Assembly (NCBI GenBank): GCA_963744225.1
Contig: CAVUSV010000002.1
Coordinates: 1 to 64,000, forward strand
Source of the DNA: Bog-473 sp963744225
Lineage (GTDB): Bacteria; Actinomycetota; Acidimicrobiia; Acidimicrobiales; RAAP-2
Direction of reading: 5' to 3'
DNA: 64,000 nucleotides
Positions 18,982 through 26,828 of the stretch are shown here, one piece after another; position 1 is the first letter of the stretch, and every line of letters starts with the position of its first letter. The notes beneath the pieces are model-generated. The model searched no databases. It was not told the DNA's origin and worked only from the letters and a program-made list of their open reading frames with translations. The translations under genes and the position numbers were made by a program.

Positions 18982-21501
18982 CACCGCCCCGAACCGCGTC
19001 TCGACGGCCTCGATGCAGCGAGCGCGCAGGACCCCGACCTCCTCATCGGTCAACGTGCGCTCGGGCGAGCAGAAACGCAGCCGGTAGGCCAGGCTGCGGG
19101 CCCCCTCCTCGATCGCGGGCCCCCGGTAGACGTCGAAGAGGACCACCGACTCGAGCAGGTCGCCCCCGGCGGCACGCAACGCCTCGGCGACGACGTCGGC
19201 CGGGTGGCGGTCCTGCACCACGAAGGCAAGGTCGATGTCCGACGACGGGAAGCGGCTGACCGCGCCGCCCACCGTGACCCGGCGCGGCACGCGCTCCTCG
19301 TCGAAGAGCAGGCCCAGGTCGACCTCGAGCCAGCCGATCCTCCGTCCCGATGTCGCCGCGCCAAGCGGCCGGGTGAGACCGAACCTCTCCGCCACCGCGG
19401 GGTCGATCTCGCCGACGGAACCGAAGGGCGTTGCACCGGCGCCGCCGTGGGCCACGAGATGGGCCGAGCGCGTTGGGTGGAGGCCGGGGATCGGCGCCAT
19501 CCCGTCGTCGCCGGGCCTCACCAGCCGCACGCCGGTGAGGTGGAGGGCGTCGGCGAGGACGTACCACGACGCCACGGCGTCGCGGGCGTCGTCGTCGTCC
19601 CGCGCGAAGACGGCCGACAGCATCTCTCGCTCGCCGGGCAGCACGGCGGTCTCAGTCCCGCCGGCACCGCTGCGTTCCACGATCCGGGGGGCACCCTCAT
19701 CGGGGTGTGAGAACACGACGCCCACCTCGAACAGCCGGATGTCGGGCTGGCGGCGGCCGGCATTGTAGGACAGCGCGCCGAGAAGACCCGGCATGAGCGA
19801 GCGCCGCAGGAACGGCTTCTCCGCGTCGAGGGGGTTGCCCACTCGGACCGCCGGACCGCGGAGGCCCACGTCCGCGTGCGCCGCCGCGGACACGAACGTG
19901 TCCGTCCATCCCTCCGATGCGCCCTGTCCCACGAAGATGTCCTTGACGGAGCGCCGGGACAGTTGTAGCGACGTCAGCCGGCCCGGCTGGGGCCACGTCG
20001 GGACGTGACGCGGCACGTGGGAGTACCCGAACGTCCGAGCGATCTCCTCGATCACGTCGTCCACCCCGTAGGGCTCCGGCCGCACGTCGGGCCGGTTCGT
20101 CGGTACGACGACGGTGATCAGTCCGTCGTCTCTCGCCTGCTCCAGAACCGTGAAGCCGATCGGCCCGATCAACCGCGCGATCTCCTCGCGCCCGAGCTCG
20201 ACACCGATCTGTCGGTGCACGCGGGCGATGGGCACCGAGACGACGAAGGGCTCCGGCACCGCACCACGCACATCGAGCATGCCGTCGGCGACGCGCAGGC
20301 CCGGACTGCTCTCGGCCAGCAATTCGCAGAAGCGCCGCACCGATGGCTCGATCCCCCAAGGATCGACGCCGCGCTCGAAGCGCGCCGACGCCTCGGTGCG
20401 CAGGCCGAGGCGCTTGGACGTACGGGCGATCGCCATGGGCGTGAAGTACGCCGCCTCGAGCAGGACCTCGGTCGTCGTCGCTGCGATCTCCGACGAGGCA
20501 CCGCCCATGATCCCGCCGATGCCCACCGGCGTCCCCTCGGCGTCGCAGATAAGACAATCCTCGCCGGTGTCGCCCAGGCTCCGCCCGCGCACCCCCACCG
20601 TGCGTGCCACCCCGTCGAGCGTCACGACCACCTCACCGGACCGCGCCCGGCGGACGCTCAGCCCGCGGCCGGGCAGCAACGCGAGGTCGTACGGGTGGGT
20701 CGGCTGGCCGAGCTCGAGCATGACGTAGTTGGAGGCGTCCACGACGTTGTTGATGGGGCGCATGCCGGCCAGCAGCAGTCGTTGGGCGACCCAGCGGGGT
20801 GACGGGCCCACCGTGACATGGTCGAGCACCGTCACGGTGAGACGAGGACACAGGTCGAGCGCCTCGACCGACGCAGTGGCCGCCCCTTCGACGGGCCACC
20901 CGCTGGGAGGCGGCTCGGGTGGCTCGGGTGCCGAGAAGGGAAGCCCGAGGCGACCCGCCAGGTCACGTGCGATCCCAGCGATGGACCACGCGTCGGGACG
21001 ATTCCCCTCGACGGTGATGTCGAAGACGATGTCGGGCTGGAGGCCGAGCGCCTCCATGATCGGCGTGCCCGGGTCCCCGGGCGCCTCGTCGCCGAGGACG
21101 AGCAGTCCCGCGCCGTCGTCGGAGAGCCCGAGCTCCTCGCCCGAGCAGAGCATCCCTTTCGACTCGACGCCGCGGAGCCTGCGCGCCTCGATCTCCACGC
21201 CTTTGGGCAGGATGGTGCCGACCGGGGCGAGCGGGACCCGGTCCCCCACCGCGAAATTGTCCGCCCCGCACACGATCTCGAGGGGTTCCCCCCCGCCGTC
21301 GACCACGACCAGGCGGATCTTGTCGGCGCCCTTAATGGGGCGGATCTCGAGAACGCGGCTCACCACGACGTCGCCCAGCCCCTCGCCGATGTGTTCGACC
21401 GCCTCGACGACGAGTCCCAGGTCGTCGAGCGCAGCCCGCAGCGCCTCGACGTCGTCGGGGAAGGGGGCGAAGTCACGGAGCCAGCTGAGCGGAGCGCGCA
21501 C
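18973..21501 (-). CDS. pheT: Phenylalanine--tRNA ligase beta subunit
   Basis: The unbroken 842-residue protein is full length for bacterial PheT. The N-terminal RAPLSWLRDF and a tRNA-binding OB domain (residues about 40-155) are followed by B3/B4 editing regions with RFERGVDPWG near 370, B5, a degenerate class II core, and a C-terminal anticodon-binding FDX-ACB domain (SRFPSSDIDLAFVV near 750). It pairs with PheS to form the alpha2beta2 enzyme. The gap to pheS is 27 nt. Confidence 0.97.
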   Translation of the reverse strand: MRAPLSWLRDFAPFPDDVEALRAALDDLGLVVEAVEHIGEGLGDVVVSRVLEIRPIKGADKIRLVVVDGGGEPLEIVCGADNFAVGDRVPLAPVGTILPKGVEIEARRLRGVESKGMLCSGEELGLSDDGAGLLVLGDEAPGDPGTPIMEALGLQPDIVFDITVEGNRPDAWSIAGIARDLAGRLGLPFSAPEPPEPPPSGWPVEGAATASVEALDLCPRLTVTVLDHVTVGPSPRWVAQRLLLAGMRPINNVVDASNYVMLELGQPTHPYDLALLPGRGLSVRRARSGEVVVTLDGVARTVGVRGRSLGDTGEDCLICDAEGTPVGIGGIMGGASSEIAATTTEVLLEAAYFTPMAIARTSKRLGLRTEASARFERGVDPWGIEPSVRRFCELLAESSPGLRVADGMLDVRGAVPEPFVVSVPIARVHRQIGVELGREEIARLIGPIGFTVLEQARDDGLITVVVPTNRPDVRPEPYGVDDVIEEIARTFGYSHVPRHVPTWPQPGRLTSLQLSRRSVKDIFVGQGASEGWTDTFVSAAAHADVGLRGPAVRVGNPLDAEKPFLRRSLMPGLLGALSYNAGRRQPDIRLFEVGVVFSHPDEGAPRIVERSGAGGTETAVLPGEREMLSAVFARDDDDARDAVASWYVLADALHLTGVRLVRPGDDGMAPIPGLHPTRSAHLVAHGGAGATPFGSVGEIDPAVAERFGLTRPLGAATSGRRIGWLEVDLGLLFDEERVPRRVTVGGAVSRFPSSDIDLAFVVQDRHPADVVAEALRAAGGDLLESVVLFDVYRGPAIEEGARSLAYRLRFCSPERTLTDEEVGVLRARCIEAVETRFGAVLR

Positions 21502-21528
21502 GGATGTCTTTCTCGTTGGCGGGCGAGG

Positions 21529-22602
21529 TCAGAACTGCGAGAGGAAGCGGATGTCGTTCTCCAAGAACGAGCGCATGTCGGGGATCTCGTGGCGCATCTG
21601 CGCCAGGCGGTCGATCCCGAAGCCGAAGGCGAAGCCCGACCACTCGTCCGCATCGATCCCCACCGCCTCGAAGACGGCGGGATCCACCATCCCGCATCCG
21701 CCGAGCTCGATCCACCCCGTGTGCGAGCAGGTGCGACACCCCTCGCCCAGGCAGAGCGTGCACGTGATCTCGAACTCCGCCGACGGCTCGGTGAACGGGA
21801 AGTAGGCGGGCCGCAGGCGTGACTGCATGCCGGCGCCGAAGTAGGCCTCGGTGAAGACCTGGATCGTGCCGGCGAGGTCGCCGAAGGTGATGCCGCGATC
21901 GACCACCAATCCCTCGATCTGATTGAACACCGGGAGATGCCGGGCGTCGGGGGTGTCCAGGCGGAAGCACTTGCCCGGCATGACGGCGTGGATGGGCAGC
22001 GTGCCCGTGCGGACGGCCTCCTCCATGAGGTGGATCTGCACGGGGGACGTGTGGGTGCGCAGCAGCACCGTCTCGGGCTCCCCGATATCGAGGTACATGG
22101 TGTCGTACATCCCGCGCGCGGGGTGGGCCGGAGGGATGTTCAGCGCCTCGAAGTTGTACCAGTCCGTCTCCGCCTCGGGACCCTCGGCGACGGTGAAGCC
22201 CATGCCCACGAACAGGTCCTCGAGCTCGGCGCGGGCCTGGGTCACGAGGTGCAGGTGGCCCCGTCCCGGTGGCGAGAGCACCTGGGCGGGGATGACTTCG
22301 GTCAGATCGAGCCGGTCCGCCCGGAGCGCCTCGGCGCGCTCGGCCTCCGCCAGTTCGCTCCGGCGCAACGCCAGCCGGGACTCCAACTGGTCGCGCACCT
22401 CGTTCAGCCGGCGGCCGGCCTCCCGGCGCGCCTCGGGGTCGAGGCCGCCGAGGGTGCGGTGGGCCCGGGTCAGCGGCGAGCGCTTGCCGAGGAACTCGTT
22501 CTCGACTTGGGCCAGGGCATCGGTCGAGGCCGCGCCCGCGATGGCGCGCTCGCCGTCGCGGGCGATGCGGTCGATATCGAGGTCAACGTCGTCAGTCACC
22601 AT
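21529..22602 (-). CDS. pheS: Phenylalanine--tRNA ligase alpha subunit
   Basis: PheS is the catalytic subunit, a class II synthetase. It has an N-terminal coiled coil (residues about 5-90), motif 2 in FRLDTPDARHLPVFNQIEG near 200, the cysteine-rich loop CTLCLGEGCRTCSHTGW near 275 that is usual in the family, and motif 3 GFGIDRLAQMRHEIPDMR near 330. The ATG at 22602 is chosen because upstream frame sequence is Arg/Ser-rich and overlaps trmH. It overlaps the trmH end by 11 nt. Confidence 0.97.
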   Translation of the reverse strand: MVTDDVDLDIDRIARDGERAIAGAASTDALAQVENEFLGKRSPLTRAHRTLGGLDPEARREAGRRLNEVRDQLESRLALRRSELAEAERAEALRADRLDLTEVIPAQVLSPPGRGHLHLVTQARAELEDLFVGMGFTVAEGPEAETDWYNFEALNIPPAHPARGMYDTMYLDIGEPETVLLRTHTSPVQIHLMEEAVRTGTLPIHAVMPGKCFRLDTPDARHLPVFNQIEGLVVDRGITFGDLAGTIQVFTEAYFGAGMQSRLRPAYFPFTEPSAEFEITCTLCLGEGCRTCSHTGWIELGGCGMVDPAVFEAVGIDADEWSGFAFGFGIDRLAQMRHEIPDMRSFLENDIRFLSQF

Positions 22603-23458
22603 GGTGCGCCTCTCCGGCGTCCGAGATGCTACGTGCCCCACCGCCGCCACCCCGGCGCTGCCGGAACGCCTCGAAGCAGACCACCGCACACGCCACCCCC
22701 ACGTTCAGCGAATCCGCCTGGCCCGCCATGGGGATGGCGAGCGACCCCGAGAGTTCGGCGCGCAGCGCGGGGTCGAGCCCGGCGGACTCATTGCCCAAGA
22801 AGATGGCGGTGGGGACCGACCAGTCGAGTCCCGCATAGTCCTGACCCTCCCGGACGACGGTGGCGAGCGTCCGGTACCCCCCCGCAGCCAGCTCCGAGGC
22901 CACGGTGAGCGGGTCGGGCCGCACCGCCAGGGGGACGCGGAAGAGCGAGCCGGCCGAGGCCCGCACCGTCTTGGGGTTGTAGGGGTCCACCGAGTCGCCG
23001 GCGTAGATCACGGCCGCCGACCCCGAGGCGTCCGCGGCGCGCAGGGCGGTGCCGGCGTTCCCCGGATCGCGCACGTCGACCAGGACCACGACGAGCGAAC
23101 CCGGCGCGGCGGACCACACGTCCGCCTCCGTCGGTGGCTCCTCGAGCATGGGGAGCACGGCGAGGACCGGCTGGGGCGTGACCGTGTCGGCCACGCGTTC
23201 GAGGACGCCGGCGGCCAGCGGGAAGACCCGGGCCCCGACGAGGCCGGCCCGGCGGCAGACCTCCTGGGTGGCGCGATCGTCCGCGCCGGCGGGCGACACG
23301 TAGAGGGACTCGACGGGACGGCCCGCGTCGAGCGCGCCGCGGATGAGCTCGGCCCCCTCCGCCACGAAGGCGCGCTCGGTCCAGCGTGCCGAGCGCTTCT
23401 GCAGCAGCCCGCGCAGCCGGCGGACCCGCCGGTGCGTGAAGGCCAGCCGCTGGGTCAG
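22592..23458 (-). CDS. TrmH/SpoU-family RNA 2'-O-methyltransferase
   Basis: The SPOUT-class enzyme probably methylates 23S rRNA or tRNA ribose. An N-terminal substrate-binding domain (residues about 10-95) is followed by the knotted catalytic domain with VDVRDPGNAGTALRAADASG, IFLGNESAGL and IPMAGQADSLNVGVACAV. The position after rplT matches the Rv1644 (tsnR) locus of Mycobacterium. No ATG, GTG or TTG is suitably placed. The reading frame entering the domain offers CTG at 23458, which overlaps the rplT stop as CTGA, parallel to the ATGA/GTGA overlaps elsewhere. A lost upstream base is the alternative. Confidence 0.85.
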   Translation of the reverse strand: MTQRLAFTHRRVRRLRGLLQKRSARWTERAFVAEGAELIRGALDAGRPVESLYVSPAGADDRATQEVCRRAGLVGARVFPLAAGVLERVADTVTPQPVLAVLPMLEEPPTEADVWSAAPGSLVVVLVDVRDPGNAGTALRAADASGSAAVIYAGDSVDPYNPKTVRASAGSLFRVPLAVRPDPLTVASELAAGGYRTLATVVREGQDYAGLDWSVPTAIFLGNESAGLDPALRAELSGSLAIPMAGQADSLNVGVACAVVCFEAFRQRRGGGGGARSISDAGEAHHGD

Positions 23459-23838
23459 GAAGCAACCTCCGCCACGGATGCGTCCGCCAGCGCAGCCTGC
23501 GCCGTCACGACCAGGGCGCCGAACGCCTCCGGGTCGCTGACCGCCAGGTCGGCCAGCACCTTGCGGTCGACCTCCACACCCGCCAGGTGCAGGCCGTTGA
23601 CGAGCCGGCTGTAGCTGAGGCCGTGCTGGCGGGCGCCGGCGTTGATGCGCTGGATCCACAGCTTGCGGAAGTCGCCTTTGCGGGCGCGGCGGTCCCGGAA
23701 GGCGTACTGCATCGAGTGCATGAGCTGCTCGTTGGCGGCCCGGTAGGAACGACTCTTGTTGCCGTAGTACCCCTTCGCCTGCTCCAGGACGGCGCGGTGG
23801 TGCTTGCGACCGTGGACGGCACGCTTCACTCTGGCCAT
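23455..23838 (-). CDS. rplT: 50S ribosomal protein L20
   Basis: The 127-residue protein begins MARVKRAVHGRKHHRAVLEQ and contains KGYYGNKSRSYRAANEQ and the conserved FRKLWIQRINAGAR. L20 is needed for early 50S assembly. It is slightly longer at the C-terminus than the usual 115-120, with an Ala-rich tail. Order infC-rpmI-rplT is the usual bacterial operon. Confidence 0.98.
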   Translation of the reverse strand: MARVKRAVHGRKHHRAVLEQAKGYYGNKSRSYRAANEQLMHSMQYAFRDRRARKGDFRKLWIQRINAGARQHGLSYSRLVNGLHLAGVEVDRKVLADLAVSDPEAFGALVVTAQAALADASVAEVAS

Positions 23839-23911
23839 CGGGGTGCTCCTCTCTTCGAGTTCTCTGGGTGGGTCGGATGGGTGCGCCAGTGCGGTGGCGC
23901 AAAGCGTGCGC

Positions 23912-24106
23912 TCAGATGCCGAGCATCCGGCGCGTCGCCCGCTCGTCCGCCTTGGAGATGTCGGTCTCGCGGCCCAGCCGGCGCTTGCGCTCGCTCGACT
24001 TCTTCTCGAGCAGGTGAGACCGGAAGGCCTTGCGCCGGCGCAACCGGCCGCTGGCGGTCACCTTGATGCGCTTGGCGGCGCCTCGGTCCGTCTTCATCTT
24101 CGGCAT
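23912..24106 (-). CDS. rpmI: 50S ribosomal protein L35
   Basis: The 64-residue protein begins MPKMKTDRGAAKRIKVTASG and ends with ATRRMLGI, a standard L35. It starts 4 nt after the infC stop, so it is co-transcribed and probably coupled. Confidence 0.97.
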   Translation of the reverse strand: MPKMKTDRGAAKRIKVTASGRLRRRKAFRSHLLEKKSSERKRRLGRETDISKADERATRRMLGI

Positions 24107-24110
24107 TGCG

Positions 24111-24847
24111 TCATCCCTCTTCGGCTGATGCTGCGATTTCGCTGACTCCAGTGGTCCCACCGGCCGCCGGCGCACTTCCGTTCGCCAGTGGCGGGGAAGC
24201 GGCCGGTTCCTTCGAACCCTCAGCCTCTGCCTCGGCGCTGGTGGCTGTCCCGGCGTCGGGACCGGGGCCGCCCTTGTCGGTGCGCTGGCTGTTCGACGCC
24301 CTCGACTGGGCCGCCTGGCGGGCCCGCTTGTCGGGGGCGAGCACCATGATCATGTTGCGGTTATCGAGCTTGGGCTCGGCCTCGACCTTGGCGACGCCCT
24401 CCATCTGCTCGGCAATGCGGTCCAGGATCCGCTTCCCGTGCTCGGGGTGGTACACCTCACGGCCTCGGAACATGATCGTGATCTTGACCTTGTGCCCTTC
24501 GTTCAGGAACTTGGCCACCTGCCGGGTCTTGGTGTCGAAGTCCCCCGACCCGATCTTGGGGCGATACTTCATCTCCTTGATCCCGACATGGACCGCCTTC
24601 CGGCGGCTCTCCTTGGCCCGTTGGGCTTCGTCGAACTTGAACTTGCCGAAGTCCATGATCCGGCAGACGGGCGGATTGGCCATCGGGGCCACTTCGACCA
24701 GGTCGAGATCGAGTTCCTTGGCGATCGCCAGGGCCTCGGGGAGCGGCTTGATGCCTAATTCCGCACACCGTCGGGGTCCACGAGCCGGACTTCACGGGCA
24801 CGAATTCGGTCATTGATCCGGTGCTCAGTTGTGGTTTCAGCGACGAT
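24111..24847 (-). CDS. infC: Translation initiation factor IF-3, apparent ATC start, one frameshift
   Basis: IF-3 keeps 30S free and checks the initiator codon. The N-domain reads TTEHRINDRIRAREVRLVDPDG and then the frame stops; one added G in the CGG at 24761-24762 gives GVRELGIKPLPEALAIAKEL and joins the rest. The C-domain has CRIMDFGKFKFDE, IKEMKYRPKIG and FRGREVYHPEHG. A Glu/Ala/Pro tail of about 60 residues is extra. Upstream in frame are two stops and then ATC at 24847, preceded by AGAGGTG nine bases away. No ATG, GTG or TTG is available. Start codons that IF-3 discriminates against are known for infC in other bacteria, where they allow autoregulation. Confidence 0.93.
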
Positions 24848-25049
24848 GCGTCATCACACCTCTCACTCGGGCCAGCGGTCCTTCCGCAAGCCAATCGGTG
24901 GAGCGGGGCCGACCTGCGGGCAGGGCCCACGCCCGAAGGACGATCGACCTGGCGCACGGTGCTCCCCACTGCGACCGGGGCGGTGGCCAGGTGGAGGCCT
25001 CTCAGTGGAGGCCCCGCTTCCATGTAGTCAAGATGCATACAGTACCAGC
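24848..25049. other. Divergent intergenic region, infC leader
   Basis: About 200 nt separate infC from the divergent DUF1844 gene. On the infC side the transcript would be GC-rich with several short hairpins (for example CCCC...GGGG around 24955-24975), and a leader with attenuation is possible. On the minus strand TTGACT (about 25027-25032) could be a -35 box, but I see no good -10 at the right distance. Confidence 0.4.
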
Positions 25050-25496
25050 ATGAGCAGTCTTTGGACACCGTCAGGCGAGCATTTCCCCAAGGAAGAGGGC
25101 TCCGACGCCGCCTCGCCGCCGCCCGCCCATCCCGGCGACACCGATGTCACGGAACTGTCGCACGAGCAGGCGCGGGAGCAGGCAGAGGCGCAGGCAGAGG
25201 TCGAGGCCATGCGAGCGCAGCTGGCCAACACCCCCGCCGAGGTCGTGGTGGCCAACCACTGCTACGGGCTCTTCGAGCTCGCCGCCATCTACCTCTCGCA
25301 CTCGCCGCCGATGCTGTTCCAGGCGCGGCTGGCCATCGACGGCCTGGGCTACCTGCTCGACGGATTGCGCGGCCGCCTCGGCGAGGCCGAGCCTTCCCTG
25401 CACGAGTCGCTTTCCCAGCTCCGCCTGGCCTTCGTGCGCCTCGAGGGCGCCGAGAGCTCCGGCGCCGACGGCGCCGCCGACCCGGGGCAGTCCTAG
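25050..25496 (+). CDS. DUF1844 domain protein
   Basis: The 148-residue protein has a charged, disordered N-terminus (residues 1-50) and then the DUF1844 core MRAQLANTPAEVVVANHCYG..ELAAIYL...ARLAIDGLGYLLDGL.GRLGEAEPSL. The function is unknown. In actinobacteria a DUF1844 gene is often found beside infC, as here in divergent orientation. The start ATG at 25050 is 10 nt after TATGCATACAG-like AT-rich sequence, so the mRNA may be nearly leaderless. Confidence 0.8.
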   Translation: MSSLWTPSGEHFPKEEGSDAASPPPAHPGDTDVTELSHEQAREQAEAQAEVEAMRAQLANTPAEVVVANHCYGLFELAAIYLSHSPPMLFQARLAIDGLGYLLDGLRGRLGEAEPSLHESLSQLRLAFVRLEGAESSGADGAADPGQS

Positions 25497-25937
25497 GACC
25501 GAGCGGGCGCGGTCGGCCGCCGCGGCCAGTCCTTCGACGGTGTTCCCGATGAACGTGCCCAGTTGGCGGCGGTAGATCCAGCCGCTCCCGGGAATCTTGG
25601 CCCGGAACGTGGAACGCCAGTTGATCGCCGTGCCGCTCCCGGTGGGCGTCAGCGTGATGACGGCGCGGTAGTCCCGCAGCGGCATGCCCGCTTCGAGTAC
25701 GTACGAGAAGACCTCGCCGGGCCTGCGCTCCACGACGCGCTCGCGGGTCTTGATCCGGCCGGTGGTGAATAGGCGGACCGCCCCGATGCCCTCGGGCGTG
25801 CCGTCTCCGGGTTCGATGAGCGAGAACGAGCCGAGGGGCGACCACTCCGGCCAGGTGGAGCCATCGGCCAGGAGTGCGTACACGGCCGCGGGGGCCGCGG
25901 TCGTCGTCGCCGTCCGGTCGATGACCTGCTGCGCCAT
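25493..25937 (-). CDS. SRPBCC-family protein (START-like)
   Basis: The protein of about 147 residues shows the polyketide-cyclase/START helix-grip pattern: TTTAAPAAVYALLADGSTWPEW near the N-terminus, then RERVVERRPGEVFSYVLEAG and a C-terminal helix FIGNTVEGLAAAADR. The reading frame has no stop at the domain end and runs on antisense to the DUF1844 gene to 25071. In a neighbouring frame the CCTAGG palindrome that stops the DUF1844 gene also gives a stop at 25493, so one lost or gained base is likely. It is divergent from a TetR gene with an operator between them, suggesting it is the regulated gene. Confidence 0.65.
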
Positions 25938-25961
25938 GGCGTCCTCCCTCTCGGAGGCCAA

Positions 25962-25977
25962 TGTACCATTTGGTACA
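25962..25977. promoter_or_regulatory. Palindromic TetR operator
   Basis: TGTACC (25962-25967) and GGTACA (25972-25977) form a perfect inverted repeat around ATTT, between divergent SRPBCC and TetR genes. The last base is the A of the tetR start codon. Binding would block both genes, the tetR gene at its very first codon. Confidence 0.75.
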
Positions 25978-26630
25978 TGACAGGACAATTGCCGGCGCCG
26001 TCGTCGCGGGACCGTCTGCTCGACGCGGTGGTCGAGCACTTCGCGGCCGACGGACTGGCCGACCAGAGCCTCCGCCGCATCGCGGAGGCGGTCGGGACGA
26101 GCCACCGCATGCTGCTCTATCACTTCGGCTCCAAGGACGGCCTGCTGCTCGAGGTCGTGCGGGCGGTGGAGGCGAGGACCCAGGCCCGGTTCGCCACCAT
26201 CGGCGAGGACGCCGCCGGTGCGACCGACGAATTGATCCGCGGGATGTGGGCCTACGTCGCCGACCCGGCGCTGGCCGACTTCGAACGGCTGTTCTTCGCC
26301 CTCTACGGACGCGCGCTGCAAGGCGACGAGTCGACGCTGCCGTTGCTCAAGCACGACCTGGAGGGCTGGCTCGATGCGACTGCCGCGCTCTCCGCCACGG
26401 TGGGTGTCCCCTCCGAGGTGACCAAGGTCCACGCCCGCCTCGGGCTCGCAGTGACGCGCGGCCTGCTGCTCGACCTCTTGGCCACCGGCGACCGCGCCGG
26501 CGTTGAGTCGGCCCTCGAGGTCTTCGCCCGACGCTACGCCGGGCGGTGGTGGGAGAAGCCTCAGTCCCCGGATTCCGAGGGCACGGGTTCGGAGAGAACG
26601 TCCAGCGCCACCAGCGACCGCGCCTCGTAG
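25977..26630 (+). CDS. TetR/AcrR-family transcriptional regulator
   Basis: The 217-residue protein has a TetR DNA-binding domain at residues 10-57: SRDRLLDAVVEHFAADG, then SLRRIAEAVGTSHRMLLYHFGSKDGLL with the recognition helix near 35-45. The C-terminal ligand domain (60-200) is all-helical with WAYVADPALADFERLFFALYG. It probably controls itself and the divergent SRPBCC gene through the palindrome at its start. The C-terminal Ser/Glu-rich tail overlaps the convergent cold-shock-domain gene by 70 nt. The ligand is unknown. Confidence 0.9.
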   Translation: MTGQLPAPSSRDRLLDAVVEHFAADGLADQSLRRIAEAVGTSHRMLLYHFGSKDGLLLEVVRAVEARTQARFATIGEDAAGATDELIRGMWAYVADPALADFERLFFALYGRALQGDESTLPLLKHDLEGWLDATAALSATVGVPSEVTKVHARLGLAVTRGLLLDLLATGDRAGVESALEVFARRYAGRWWEKPQSPDSEGTGSERTSSATSDRAS

Positions 26631-26827
26631 AGCCCGCGTCGGCCCGGAGCCACGGTGAACATCACCGCAGTGCCCACCTCGATGCGCCGGCTCCCGTCCG
26701 CGATCGCGGTGGCGTGGAACCCGTAGCTCGGGCCTTCGGCATCGGCCACCGACCCGAGGCCGCGGCCTTGGTCGAAGGAGGCGACGCGCCCGTGGTGCGG
26801 TCCGGCGGAGGGGATGGGGCAGCCCAC
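26561..26827 (-). CDS. Small cold-shock-domain protein
   Basis: The 88-residue product reads as a divergent CSD/OB fold: GRVASFDQGRGLGSV, YGFHATAIADGSRRIEVG, then FTVAPGRRGLYEARSLVAL. RNP-1 (usually KGFGFI) is weak, here GRGLGSV, while the FH.T.I.DGSR.I..G segment is well kept. The GTG start at 26827 lies 1 nt beyond the hisG stop, so the gene is probably coupled to hisG. Its 3' end overlaps the convergent tetR. It likely binds nucleic acid; no specific role is visible. Confidence 0.7.
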   Translation of the reverse strand: MGCPIPSAGPHHGRVASFDQGRGLGSVADAEGPSYGFHATAIADGSRRIEVGTAVMFTVAPGRRGLYEARSLVALDVLSEPVPSESGD

Positions 26828-26828
26828 G

